The translations under genes were made by a program, and so were the position numbers. Below, piece after piece: positions 10,657-21,583 of a DNA stretch of 64,000 nt. How positions within the stretch are numbered: the first letter of the stretch is position 1; each line of letters begins with the position of its first letter. This DNA is from Sphagnum compactum (Eukaryota; Bryophyta; Sphagnopsida; Sphagnales), in the NCBI GenBank assembly GCA_965153455.1, contig OZ234502.1:1-64000 (forward strand), written 5' to 3'. The notes beneath the pieces were generated by a model that saw only the letters and a list, made by a program, of their open reading frames with translations, was not told the origin of the DNA and searched no databases.

Positions 10657-10797
10657 ACTATGGGGGCTTTTTCTTGGTCAAACAGCCTATACATATCATC
10701 CCTGCACTACGCTCGTAGTGCAGGAGCCTCCTGCACTACGAGCGTAGTGCAGGGATGATATGTATAGGCTGTTTGACCAAGAAAAAGCCCCCATAGT
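10657..10797. repeat. 141-bp perfect palindrome
   Basis: Two 70-nt arms are exact reverse complements around a single central base at 10727. Each arm reads, from outside inward, 'tatgggggctttttcttgg', 'tcaaacagcctatacatatc', 'atccctgcactacg' and 'cgtagtgcaggag'. Each arm also holds the inner hairpin 'ctgcactacg..cgtagtgcag'. The arms are two copies of the hairpin-ended repeat terminus meeting head to head. Confidence 0.95.
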
Positions 10798-11939
10798 CCG
10801 ATGCACTACTACTGCATGTTGTTCTGATGTGTGAACAAGATTTTGAGAAGACGCAATCCTGCGCATAATTTCCGGGTTCTCCATTTACCCAAATCTCTCA
10901 CGACCGGCAGCTGCAGAATTGATCGTGGATGGTGCACTGTCCAACTACAAACATTGCTCAACAAACAAGGAAATTTGTTTTTCCCTTCTACAAATACTTG
11001 CAGCGAGCTTCCTCCTCCCCCTCCTCTTCCTCTTCCGTAAACATATTCTCTTCATCATCACATGAATTCTCTAGCTAGTTTGCAACTACGTTGCAGCGAG
11101 ACGGCCGCGCTCTCTCCTCTTCCCTTCTCTGGATCCAAAAAAAACCATAAATCTCACATAGATTCAAACACTCAAAACAAACAAACTTCTTAGTGAAAGG
11201 AAGTGAAGTTTTCGCACGACGATCTGCGGATTCTCATGATAGGCCGAAGTGAGCAGCCCATCATAAAAGAAAAATATGGGTACTCTGGAACACTCTTGCA
11301 CACAACAGTTTTCGCAAAAACTTAGTAGCACTAGATCACAGAAGCTCACCGAAAAGCTCATCAAAGAAAGCTCTCTGTTTTTCTTCTCTCTTTCATCTAT
11401 TTTTCTATTTGGCAACGAGTGGCTTTCTGCACGACCGCTTTGTTGTGGAATCCTCAACAACAATCCGAGGTTGAAGGATCGGGGTGGAAAAAGTAGCCCT
11501 CCAAATATTGCTATTGGATAGTTGCATGTGGCCTTCGTGTACGAATTATGAATGCCCCGATGGACGACATCTGCTAATTCTATTTTGGGTATGTGTGTGG
11601 TGGCGATCTCTTGATCAGTAGAAAGATTCGACGGGTTGTTGGAAACTTGTTGTTTTCCAAAGTCGTAAGCCCTCTTCATTTATTTATAAACAGACAAACC
11701 CAGTACTAAATAAGTTAATAGATAAAGTGGGTAGCGAATATTATCATCGCAAGGAAAAAGTCAAAACATTTTTAGAAAATTAAAAATAGTTATTCGTTGA
11801 CTCAATTTGTTTTTAATAAATGAGAATGTAAAAATAATCATTTATTAACAGAGGGGAAAAGTCAAAGAGGCTGAATTCAGGCAAAGAAAATAAAATACCT
11901 ATTAGTAATAATAAAATATCAGGTAATTTCTAGGAAGGC
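10798..11939. other. Spacer with one unassigned minus-strand frame
   Basis: Contains a 171-codon frame on the minus strand (11164-11679). Its product has no recognised domain, and the sequence has a 5'UTR-like CT-rich stretch ('cctcctccccctcctcttcc') near 11009. I see no splice or homology support. Otherwise nothing is recognised. Confidence 0.3.
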
Positions 11940-11959
11940 CACTGAGAGGGGAAAAAAAA

Positions 11960-12970
11960 AGGTAAGTAGGTAGGTAGGCAGGCAAGTAGGTAGGTAGGGA
12001 GGGAGGAAGGCACCTAGCTGAATCGGTAGGTACTTACTATATAAGTCTAGGAAACCCATCCCGCCGAAAAGATAAAGAAGAAGGGCACTAGGTAGTAGGT
12101 ACCTATGTAGTAGGGCGTATATTTATTGTACTTAAAAAAATACTATTTGAAGCTGCAAATGAAAATACATGTCTACTGTAATAGCTACGTATTATCAAGG
12201 AATAAATACGAGAATTAAAAAAAGAAAAAAAAGAATTCAAAGTGTCTAGGTCAGTCACTAGTGAGGAGGGAAGATTTTTCAAGAATTTTAATCAAAATAT
12301 AGTTATTCGAAAATCGTTTTTTCTGTTTTCTTGAAATCATCATCAGAACTGGTAATAATGTTTTTTCTTTTTTCTGAAATTATTTTTCATTCTCAAATTA
12401 TTATTGAAAAAAGTACCTACTTTAAGGGGGGGAAAAACAGGGAAATGAAAGAGAAACTAAAAAAGAAAGAGAAAAGAAATGAAAATGAAAAAGAAAGAAA
12501 AAGTTTATGTTGTTTTTGAAATCATAAAAAAGAAATACTAATAATCGATTTCGTTTTCCAGAAATTATTTCTCATTTTGTGATTAATATTCAAGAACAAG
12601 GCTATTCGAAAATAAAACAAATGAAAGAGAAACTAAAAAAAGAAAAAATTTGAAAAAGAAAAAGGAAAGAAAAAATCATCAGAAAAAATATTAGTAATCT
12701 TTTTCATTTTTTGGAAATGAAATTTCACTTTCTAATTATTATTTAAAAAACCTATTTGAAAAAAAGAAATGAAAGAGAAACTGAAAAAGAGAAAGAAAGA
12801 AGAAAGAAAGACAGAAAGAAGAAAAAGATAAAAAAATGGGAATCTTATTGTGAGAAGGTAGGTAAGGTGGGTAGTGAGAAAGCAGGAAATGAGAAAGTAG
12901 GTACAAGAGCTCGGGAGGTAGGAAAAGAAGCACATAGGTAGGTAGGAATTTCGATAGGTGGGTCAGTAGG
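11960..12970 (+). repeat. GTAG simple repeats and A/G-rich degenerate tandem units
   Basis: 11964-12006 and 12850-12970 are dominated by 'ggtaggtag'. Between them, three related A/G-rich units start near 12370, 12560 and 12715. Each carries 'gaaatta..tttcat', then 'aaatgaaagagaaactaaaa'. Lys/Glu-rich frames in this area come from the repeats. Confidence 0.7.
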
Positions 12971-12999
12971 TAGGTTGTGATTTTGAGAGAGAGTGGGAT

Positions 13000-13125
13000 T
13001 TTTATTTCACCTGTGCATCAGGCACGGGGTTCACACTAGTATTCTTATATAGTAAACGACGTTGTGGACGAAATGAAGCTTTCCATCCATCCGTCCATCA
13101 CGTCATCCATCCCGTCATCCGTCCC
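13000..13125 (-). mobile_element. Terminus of an ACTAGTG-type non-autonomous element
   Basis: On the minus strand the order is ACTAGTGTGAACCCC, then a small hairpin (GTGC..GCAC) ending CACAGGTG. This matches the start of the element at 48680 (ACTAGTGGGTACCC followed by a GTGC..GCAC hairpin). Downstream on the + strand are 'catcc' repeats (13083-13137), as in the 48680 element, but in the wrong relative position for a complete copy. Confidence 0.5.
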
Positions 13126-13715
13126 GTCATCCATCCAAACAGAACAAATATATATTTAAAAAAGGGGAAAAACTAGAGAAAAACAAAAACGGGAAAAACA
13201 TTGTAACAATTAGAAACTTTTTTTAGACACTTAAACATGAAACAAAAAAGGGAAATACATTAAAATAATCTTTAATTTTTTAAAAAAATAGATGAAAAAA
13301 AAAGAAACAAAACTGAGAGCAAAAGAAATAGAAAAAAAACCATACTTTAAAAAAAAAAGGGTTTATCTTCTCTTTCCGGGCTGCAAACCTGCATCCAATC
13401 AAACAAAAATAATTTATTCTTATTATTATTTTTATGATGAAACATATTAGAAAAACTAAATTTTTTTTGAAAAAGAAAACAGAAACTAAATAAACAAATA
13501 AATAAACGCATAAAAATAGAAAAAAACGAAAATAGACAGAATAAGAATAGAAAAAATTAAAACATGAAACAAACATAAACAAAAAAAAGTAAGAAAAAAC
13601 TGTAAAAAAGGAATGGAAACAAATGAAACAAGGAAAGGGAAATACAATACAAAAAAAATTACAAAAAAGAAGAAACCCGAGGACATTCTGCCGATTTGTG
13701 GGCTTTTTCTAGGTT

Positions 13716-13775
13716 TAGGGTTTCGGATTTACGGCCGCCCAAAAACCCTAAACCCTAAACCCCCGCCCGAAATAA
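13716..13775. other. Inverted telobox-like motifs
   Basis: 'ggtttagggttt' at about 13714-13725 faces 'aaccctaaaccctaaacccc' at 13743-13762. These are plant telomere-type words. They are too few for a telomeric tract; similar teloboxes occur in promoters of plant housekeeping genes. They lie upstream of a GA-repeat region with more balanced base composition. Confidence 0.5.
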
Positions 13776-13938
13776 CCAGATTTGCAAACTATATCTGCAC
13801 CAAAATTTCCAAACGATCGCCACTTTGGTTAAATCTTCCTACGGATGATCGCCACTTTGGCTATATCACAAAATTGATCGAGAACACATTGCTTTGTTTT
13901 TAGCGTATTGCAAAAATATTTACGACGAGTAGTGCTAG

Positions 13939-13941
<3 letters not shown>

Positions 13942-13971
<30 letters not shown>
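13942..13971 (+). repeat. (AG)n microsatellite
   Basis: About 15 uninterrupted AG units, within a purine-rich stretch up to 13995. Such tracts are common in plant promoters and 5' leaders. Confidence 0.95.
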
Positions 13972-13974
<3 letters not shown>

Positions 13975-13975
13975 G

Positions 13976-15266
13976 AAGAGAGCGGGAGAAAGTGAGAAGT
14001 TGTGATCGTAGTGTGAGCGTTGTTGCTTGCAGAAGAGTTTGGTTTTGTTGCGTCTTTTTTCCTCTCCATAGCCGTGTCTTTCCGGCCGTTACTTGGGACT
14101 CTTTGGTGCTCTGTTCTGCAGCCGCGATCCTCCTCTTCCGGTGGACGTCATCCGCTTCGCATTCGGTACGGCGGGTCGATCTAAAGGAGCAACTATAAAA
14201 AATTTCTATTCCTTGACATCCAGATTTGGCTTCTTCGCGGCCAGGAGTTGCTCGGATCACTACGATCGGTTATATTTTGTTCTTGTAAGATCTTCACAAA
14301 GAGGGATCTTACTTTTTTGTTTTTTATTTATGTATTTGTGTTTATGTTTTTTATGCATTTGGTTGTGAGAGAGGAGAGGGAAGGATGGCAGGTGGAGAGG
14401 GGGGCTGTTTTGTATTTGGAGGGTGTTGGTGCCTGTGTGTTGTGTTAGGTGCGTGCAGGTAGCGCGGCGGCTGTTCTGGTAGCTATTAACCGCAATCTCG
14501 TGGTCGGGGGGTTTTCCTTTTGTTGCTGGTTGGAAGTCTTGTGTTTTCTGCCCTGCATAGCTTTGCAGAAATTTACGGCCGAGCTTTCAGGGATGTTCCG
14601 CTTACCTTGTTGACTTTCTCCCCGGTCTGCTTGTGCTTTCTTGCATCGAGATCGTCTCGCGCAAAGGAAAGTTTGTGGAGTTACCGGCATCCTAGAGGCT
14701 TGAACGTTATTAGGCCCCTCCGTGTGCTGGTTTCCATGAGCTTCTTCTCCTCTTGTTTCAGGTTTGTTGCTATCCTCCCGTCTACTGCATTTGATGCGCT
14801 GGTTAAGAGTGAGGTGGGTAGGTGGGTGGGTATTTGTGAGATCGTCCAGGGATGCCGAATGTATGGGCGTGTTTTTTTCTTTGGAAAATTTGGTCCTTGG
14901 GTATCTTCATGTTGAAGAATTTGAGTAGCAAAATGTCGGGTCATATGTATAGGGTTAGGCCGATTTGGGTTTAAAATCCCGAGTTTTTTTTGCTATTGAA
15001 TTTTGAATTGAAGGGGAGGAGGAGTGACAGACAAAACGGAACGGACGGACGGACGGACGGACATCTGGGTTTTGTGGACACCAGAAGAGTGAGAAAGACA
15101 GCAAATAAGAGAAGAAGAAGAAGAAGAAGATTTTGAATTTTTTTGTTGGTGTGTTGGGGGAAGAAGGGATGTGGAACTTGCTGGGGTTGTGTTTTTGGGG
15201 TTTGTGGGTTAGGGTATAGAGAAAGAGAGAGCAAGGAGGAGGGGGTTTTGGATCTGGAACTTGTGG
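13976..15266 (+). other. Balanced-composition region, possible 5' gene region
   Basis: GC content rises and the text looks genic ('ttgtaagatcttcac' resembles a donor at 14284; CT-rich tracts), but no frame encodes anything I recognise. It also holds simple repeats: GGAC units at 15038-15062 and GAA units at 15113-15130. 'tcatatgtatagg' at 14941-14953 matches the terminal words of the hairpin-ended repeat. Confidence 0.3.
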
Positions 15267-15403
15267 TCATCAAATCCGCAGCCTCGGGACACACTCGTGT
15301 GAAAAAAAATTCCAGAACTGTAAGGAGATTTTGAGAATTCTCTCAGCAGACACTAGCTGGTGTAATTGAACATGGGTGTGTCCCGAGGCTGTGGATCTGA
15401 TGA
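15267..15403. repeat. Inverted repeat, 28-bp arms
   Basis: 15267-15294 and 15376-15403 are reverse complements with two mismatches ('gcctcgggacacac' versus 'gtgtgtcccgaggc' at the core), with 81 bp between. It could be a small foldback element or a structured transcript. Confidence 0.85.
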
Positions 15404-16085
15404 TCGGATGTTATCATGTGGAGTTGGTAGAAGGCAATTCACCGAGCTGAAGTTTTATATGGATAGTATATTCCTTAGTGCATCTACTAAGTGTGAGCAA
15501 TAGATATTGTGGACAATGATGTTGGACACTTGAAATTGCAGAAAATTGTGTGGGGCTCCATAGTCTCATCTATGATCAGATTGTTCTTTCTCGACCTTAG
15601 CAAGCTCTGTGATATGGGGGGTTTGTTGTTAACTGGTTTTTCTTTTCTTGTTCCATATTTCTCTTTCAGTTGTCACCTGGTGGCTGGACTATGTGAAGTT
15701 CAAATTTTCAATATGCTGACAAAGACAACTTGTCAATGTTTGTCTCAATTCTATTCAGATTGACTGAAGTCGTAGTATGGAAAAAGTCTCAGCGCTTATG
15801 AAAGATATCTTCTCCGAAATCTTTTCTTGCTATCTTCCCCAGATTTTTGGCAAATTTTCTAACCATATATCAAGGGTGGAAAATTTATCGTTGTTCACAA
15901 CTGACATTGGTACTTTAAAAATTTTTTTACTTCCGGGGCATCTTCCTTCTATTCAAAGCTATGGATGTTTTTTATTTCTTGTGGGTGGACACATCCTGAC
16001 CTGCCGTATGGCATTACAGACCTTTAGATCGATCCTGATCAAGGTCTGTATGCGCCAATTGGCGGTCTGGAGATGTCCACCTTCA
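15404..16085. other. Spacer without recognised gene
   Basis: AT-rich text with a short perfect stem 'acagacctt...aaggtctgt' at 16017-16050. No gene is recognised. Confidence 0.4.
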
Positions 16086-16833
16086 AAAAACCCCTCTCAT
16101 CCCTTTTCAACATAGAAAAAAAACTCCCTCCCATCCCCCTTCAACATATTAAAAAAAAAAACCCTTTCATGTTCCCCCTGTCCCTAGCCACTCCACAATG
16201 GAAAAACAGAATTTAAAAAATAAAATCATCCCTTTCCCTTCCTCCTTCCACATGTCAAATGAAGGCAAAAAAAAACATTAACCTCCACCCCCCTCCCCCT
16301 CAACAATAAAAAAAAGAAGAAAAAAAATCAAGGTGCACCCTTTCCCCTGATGCACCCTTTCCCCCTCCCATAATGAATTTGTAAAAAAAATTACCCCCTT
16401 CCTCTCCTTAACCTCTCCACAATGAAAAAAACATTTCTAGAAAACCCTAAACGTACCCCTTTCCCCCCTCCTCCTTCCACCTTTTCATATATCTGGGGAA
16501 AAAAAAAGACATTAACTTCCACCCCCCTCCCCCTGAACAATGAATAAATATAATACAACAATTCCCCTGGCCTCTATCAAGAGTAAAAAGTAATTTATGA
16601 AAGTTACAAACAGTAAAAAAAGTAATTAAAAGTAACAAACCTTACCCCTGTTTCAGCAGTAAAAAGTAACTTATAAAAGTTACGAGCAGTAAAAAAAGTA
16701 ACTAAAAGTGGAAAAAGTCAATAAAAATAGCCTCCCCTCATGGTAAAACAGCCTCCCACTATGCTGCATTTTTCTTGGTCAAACAGCCTCCAGCCTCCTG
16801 CACTACGACCGTAGTGCACATATGATATATATA
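16086..16833 (+). mobile_element. Hairpin-ended dispersed repeat, copy 4
   Basis: Near-duplicate of 8368-9112: the same 'cccctctcatcccttttcaac' start, the same A/C-rich middle, the same 'agtaactaaaagtgg' section and the terminal hairpin 'tgcactacgaccgtagtgca', then 'atatatatagg'. It abuts the truncated LTR at 16834 without spacer. Confidence 0.9.
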
Positions 16834-17541
16834 GGGTCGAGTTGGGAGCCCAGGGATTAGACTAGGAAGAGGGACTAGCTTAGCTTGTGTGAATCTCCAT
16901 CCAAAAACTAACCACGGGACGTTAGTTTAGCATTCGGGACACCCTTTGGTGTTGGGACTTGCCACGGGCACTTGGACACACAAGACTCACCACGGCCCGG
17001 ACTCGGGAGTAAGCCATCACCTTACTCCCTATATACTTCTCTGCAGCTCGCGGCGGAGGCTACATCCAAATGACACATTTTGTTGGGACTCCCGAAATGG
17101 AGTCCCAAAATTGTCACGGCGGAACTCCCAGAACTTTGAACGGCCATAACTCCCGACTGCAGAGTTGGATCGTGACAAGATCTCAACCAAAGTTGTAGCC
17201 CTCGTCGAGATCTTTCCAACGCCATGTCGCACACTCAAATCGGATGTCGGGAAGAGGTCGATTCCCGACGTTTAGTGGTCGGGAGTCAAATTGCCAGTTT
17301 GACTCCCGGCCCTTCTTTTGCCCATAACTTGGGCTGCAGATGTCCGAATTGCCAATGCGAGGCCATTTTCGATATCTACGTTTCAAGACCTTTCCAATGA
17401 CACCAAGAACGCCTCAATAAGAGGTGTTTTGGGCCTTACTGTCGAGCTCTGAACATTCGGGAGTCTTGGAGGACTTCAAATCCCCAACATTTCCAAGTGT
17501 TGGGCTTCACCCCCACACTTGGCCAAAGTGGGGTTGCGACA
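16834..17541 (-). mobile_element. 3' LTR of the chromovirus, distal end truncated
   Basis: On the minus strand the LTR begins TGTCGCAACCCC at 17541, directly after the polypurine tract. The sequence closely follows LTR copy B (1459-2249): 'cggccataactcccgactg', 'gccatgtcgcac', 'cataacttgggctgcag'. The distal end, expected to finish GCGACA, is replaced at 16833/16834 by the hairpin-ended repeat. Confidence 0.88.
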
Positions 17542-17556
17542 CTCTCCCCCACTAGA
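17542..17556 (-). promoter_or_regulatory. Polypurine tract of the chromovirus
   Basis: On the minus strand 'tagtgggggagag' immediately precedes the LTR start TGTCGC. This is where plus-strand DNA synthesis is primed in Ty3/gypsy elements. Confidence 0.8.
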
Positions 17557-18321
17557 AGAAAGAGGTCAATGTCCTCATTGACAGTTAGAATTTTCCTTCA
17601 CACAATTGCAATTGCTTTCTTTTGGATCCTTGGCCATTTTGCCAACTTTGTGGCTAGACCTTGTCTCAAGCTAACTTAGGCATCCCCAAGTTTCCAACAC
17701 TTTCTTGACAAGTCTAAGAGGGTCTTGTAGGAAACCCTCTTCCAATGCTTCGTCAAAAGAGGACTAATCTATCCTAGTTTGACGAAGCTCCTCATTTGGC
17801 AAGAACTTTTCATTCTTCCCCTCATGAGGAACTTAAGTCAAGTCTACTCTTGACCTAAGCTACTTGACATGACTCCTTTCCCTATCTCGCGCCTTGGTCA
17901 CAACAACCAAGTCTTAATTAAAAGATTTGCTTATCAAGGTACGTGAAAGAACACTTGGGTTTGCCAAACCCAAGTCCCAAACTACACTTAAAGTATGGGA
18001 GCGGGGTCATGACTTCCCGCGTTGGCCACACTACCAACCAACCCTTTGGGATGCACTTAAAGCATGTGCATGTCCCCGCAAGCTCACCTTGTTTGCCTCT
18101 TCCCTTGGGGCCAAGTTTCCTCAACCCCAAAGTAGGAGTCCGATTTTGATTTGGGCCTACGCAAGAAAGTTCCATTTGTCCATGCCACAACCCTATTTGC
18201 CTTAACAAATTTTTCATGATACAATCTCTTGGAAGTTTTAAAGCCTTTTTTATTTCACTTGCAACTTGATGTGGTACATTTTATGAAACTCTCCCCCTCT
18301 AAAATAAAGGTGATGTCCTCA
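17557..18321 (-). mobile_element. Noncoding 3' region with a second polypurine-like tract
   Basis: Between the pol stop and the LTR are about 730 bp without long frames. At 18289-18300 the minus strand reads 'agagggggagag', preceded by 'gatgaggacatcacc'. The tract at 17542 is preceded by the similar 'aatgaggacattgacc'. The region therefore carries two copies of the polypurine tract and its flank, as if a segment were added between the original tract and the LTR. Confidence 0.6.
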
Positions 18322-19890
18322 TCACGCTCTACGTATTTTCTTTGCCGGTCTAGTGTGGAATTCTTCTATGGCTTCTTGGGCATGTTCCATGTCGGATTCA
18401 TTCACCCAAGAAGCCTCTATTGCATGGTAACCTTTCCACTTCACTAAGTATTCCCGCTCTCGTCCTCTAAGTTGCCTTGATTTGAGCACGGCCTCAACCT
18501 CAAACTCTAGTTCATTTTGAACCAAGTCCGGTGGAGGCCTTGAATTTTGCTCTCGATTAGGCCTTGAGGCATCACGGGAAACTGGCTTCAAAAGAGAAAC
18601 ATGGAATGTGGGATGAACTTTAAGGTTTTTCGGAAGTTCTAACTTATAAGTGTCGGAAAGTTTCTTTTCCAACATTTTGAATGGCCCCGCATATGGGCCC
18701 AAGAACTTATGACTTAACCCTTCCGGCAACCTAAAATTCTTGATGTTCAACCACACCTCGTCTCCCTCTTGAAACTTCACTTCTCGTCGGGACTTGTCCG
18801 CAAAATCCTTGTACCTTTTGTGCGCCTTCTCCAAGTTAACCTTGGCCAACTCCCACAAGCGCTTCCTTTCTTCATCAAGTTGCGTCACCATTGGCACTTC
18901 CTCACTTGCATCAATCGAAGGTTATCCTTGTGCTGCCCAAGTCATGGGCACGATTGGTGACTTGCCCGTCACCATTTGGAATGGGGTGGATCCAGTTGCA
19001 AAATGAGTCGAATTGTTGTAACAAAATTCGGCCAACTCCAAATCTTGTTGATCTGCCGCCACATAATTCTTTAGGAATTGTTGGATCACCAAGTTCACCC
19101 ACTCGGTTTGTCCATCGGTTTGGGGACGGAATGAAGTGCTCATTTTGAGATCCGACCCCATGCGCTTCCACAAGGCCCGCCAAAACTTACTTGTAAACTT
19201 CGGGTCTCGATCCAATACTATGTCCTTTGGAAGGCCATGATGCTTGAAAATGTGGGAGAAGAACAACCTCCCCATCTCTTGAGCCGTGGCCTCATCCTTT
19301 GTGAGAATGAAGTGTGCCATTTTGCTAAATCGATCCACCACAACCATGATGGCATCAAACCCCTTTGAAGGGGGCAAACTTACCATAAAGTCCATTGACA
19401 CACTTTCCCACGGCCCTTCGAGAATTGGCAAAGGTTGCAACAAACCCGCTTGCTTCTTGTTGAGGGTCCGGTTTTGTTGACAAGTTAAACAAATCTTCAC
19501 GTATTCCTTCGCATCATCCTTCAAGTTGGGCCAATAGTAGGACTTCTTTAGGAATGTTGTGGTGCGCTTTGCACCACCATGGCCCGCAAGCGGTCCATCA
19601 TGACATTCCTTCAAAAGTGTGTTTCGCATCTTCCCTTCCGGCACATAAAGTCGATTTTGCTTGTACCACAACAATCCATTTCTCAAATGGAAATGGGACT
19701 TGGCTCCATTTTGGATGTTTTGCCTTGTCTCCTTGGCAAAAGCATCCCGGCGGCTTGCTAGCCTAACTTCCTTTTTAAGTTCCGATTCTTCAACATACAC
19801 CACTCTAAGTTTGCAGGATATGTTGGTGACTATGGTGGAGGAGAATATGGGATGTGAAGAAGCCATCCATGTCACTCCTGGAAGTAGAAG
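18322..19890 (-). pseudogene. Ty3/gypsy chromovirus pol remnant: integrase and chromodomain
   Basis: The frame from about 19890 to 18923 encodes an integrase: an HHCC zinc-binding module (His136, His143, Cys173, Cys176, counting from the ATG at 20007) and the catalytic core with Asp206 in SMDF, Asp266 in VLDRDPKF and Glu302 in RPQTDGQTE. A TAA follows TWAAQG, and the same frame continues through 18322. It gives a GPY/F module (LGPYAGPF, HPTFHVSLLKP) and a C-terminal chromodomain (YLVKWKGY, ASWVN) ending in PAKKIRRA. This is the 3' end of a chromovirus polyprotein; chromodomains steer integration into heterochromatin. Protease, reverse transcriptase and RNase H are missing upstream, and the first residues of the frame near 20007 are not element-like. 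With the internal stop and 5' truncation it is non-autonomous. Confidence 0.93.
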
Positions 19891-20988
19891 ATCAGCATTT
19901 GCAAATGGTCCTCCGGTGTCACCATTGTCATTGTTCTGTGCACAACCAAACATGGTGCTAACCTTTTCTCCTGCAAGACATCTATCTTCACAGACTTGCC
20001 TCAGCATCCAGGTTTCTTGGCATTGTGATGTCTACTTTATCCTTCACAGCAATAGGCAGGTACAGAGGGAAATCATGTCATGGAAAGAATGCCAGCGGCT
20101 AGTTGGAGGCATAGTCAACTGCATCATCCAACCTTTTTGTGGTTTGGCACCAATGTGATCTGCACATCAGTATAGTAAAAGGCAATGGTCAAGTGTGTGA
20201 CAATGCTTGCTGAGGAGGACAGCAGTGGCAACCTTTTTTCCAAAATCTATGGCCTTCAAATGAAACATCTTTCTTGAGTGGCTCAAGAATTGTCTAGTCC
20301 AAGGGTTCTTGATCCTAAGAATTTGCATCTCTTTTTTGTCCGCAACATGACATCTCTCAAGCATCTGTCTGTATTGTCTAGGTCAATGTGCTTGCTTTTC
20401 ATTCCATTAGGTTTTGGTGTTTTGACTTGAAGGCTGCCTATTCAAAAACTATGGTTGGGGAAGTACTGTTAACCACAAGTGGTAGTATCATGTGAGGGAT
20501 GCAATTCCCACTTTCCAATCTCCAATTTCCAGAGATCTTGATTGATCTTCAGACAAAGGAAAATGTATAGATGATTCAGGTCGATCACATGAAATTTGTG
20601 TGGTGATTGTCTGATGGGTTTGTTTGGGCTCGTAGCCCACAACAGGAAGCTTTTCGAACCGGGTGGGATTTTTGATGTGCTTCAGGGAGCTTCCCAATTT
20701 CTCCAGTTTTCTCTTCCAAAATCCCTTCGCTTTTGCAAATCTTCTCTGCTTGGAAGTATGGGGCTACTGCACTTTCTATGTGTTGTGCCATCTGTGAGGG
20801 TTTTCTGTTATTTAATTGATTATTGTGTATGCACCAACATGGTACTGCACAACACCGTACTTCATTGCAGCTTGCCAAAGTACCTTGCATTATAACTCTG
20901 AAAAACTGGAATGTTGAGGGTGGAGACTTGTTCAACAAATCCAGATAATGTCTCTTTGATCAAACTAGTTGGCACACGAAGAATAAGC
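19891..20988. other. Spacer upstream of the chromovirus remnant
   Basis: No reverse transcriptase or RNase H motif is found where the rest of pol should be, so the element breaks near 19.9 kb. The remainder has only short frames without recognised motifs. Confidence 0.5.
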
Positions 20989-21370
20989 GCGTTGCACTCG
21001 CTATCCTTGTCCATTAGGCAACGAAGAAAAAAGGAGTTGCAAGAAAAACAAAGGAAAAGTGGAAAAATGAAAGCAAGCTCCAAGAGTTGGCGAAGCGCAT
21101 TGCATTCGCTATCCTTGTCCATCAGGCAACGAAGAAAAAAGGAGTTGCAAGAAAAACAAAGGAAAAGTGGAAAAATGAAAGCAAGCCCTTGCACTCGCTA
21201 TCCTTGTCCATCAGGCAACGAAGAAAAAAGGAGTTGCAAGAAAAACAAAGGAAAAGTGGGAAAATGAAAGCAAGCCCTTGCACTCGCTATCCTTGTCCAT
21301 CAGGCAACGAAGAAAAAAGGAGTTGCAAGAAAAACAAAGGAAAAGTGGAAAAATGAAAGCAAGACCTAGC
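20989..21370 (+). repeat. Tandem repeat, ~89-bp unit, four copies
   Basis: The unit 'gcactcgctatccttgtcc', 'atcaggcaacgaagaaaaaa', 'ggagttgcaagaaaaac', 'aaaggaaaagtggaaaaatg' recurs from about 20994, 21102, 21191 and 21280. The first interval is 108 bp because it holds an extra 'tccaagagttggcgaagc'; the next are 89 bp. Copies are nearly identical, so the array is recent. 89 is not a multiple of three, so no protein runs through all units. Confidence 0.95.
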
Positions 21371-21583
21371 GCCTGCAATGGTGAGAAATACTTGTCGCCA
21401 AAAACAAAGCACACCAGGTCTGACAGGAAAGAAAGAAATGCTATGCTTGCTCTGCCAAACTCCCACCGCAAGCTTTGCACAAGAAGAGCAAAGGACAATG
21501 GGACAATCGGAAAGGTGGCTTCGCTGGAGTCTGGGCGGCCCAAAACTCGTGGTTCCAGAGGAGAGGAGAGACAGCTCTCTCTG

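Noticed and set aside
11164-11679. 171-codon minus-strand ORF as a gene
   Set aside because: No recognised domain, no supporting signals; the frame length alone is not enough.
12331-12941. Lys/Glu-rich and, on the other strand, Phe/Ser/Leu-rich frames
   Set aside because: Products of A/G-rich simple repeats; no conserved motif and the same DNA is open on both strands.
13280-13686. Minus-strand frames with many Phe residues resembling membrane proteins
   Set aside because: Poly-A-rich DNA read backwards; low complexity, no start context or splice support.
13716-13775. Telomere
   Set aside because: Only two or three CCCTAAA units in inverted arrangement, inside the window; a true telomere would be a long one-directional array.
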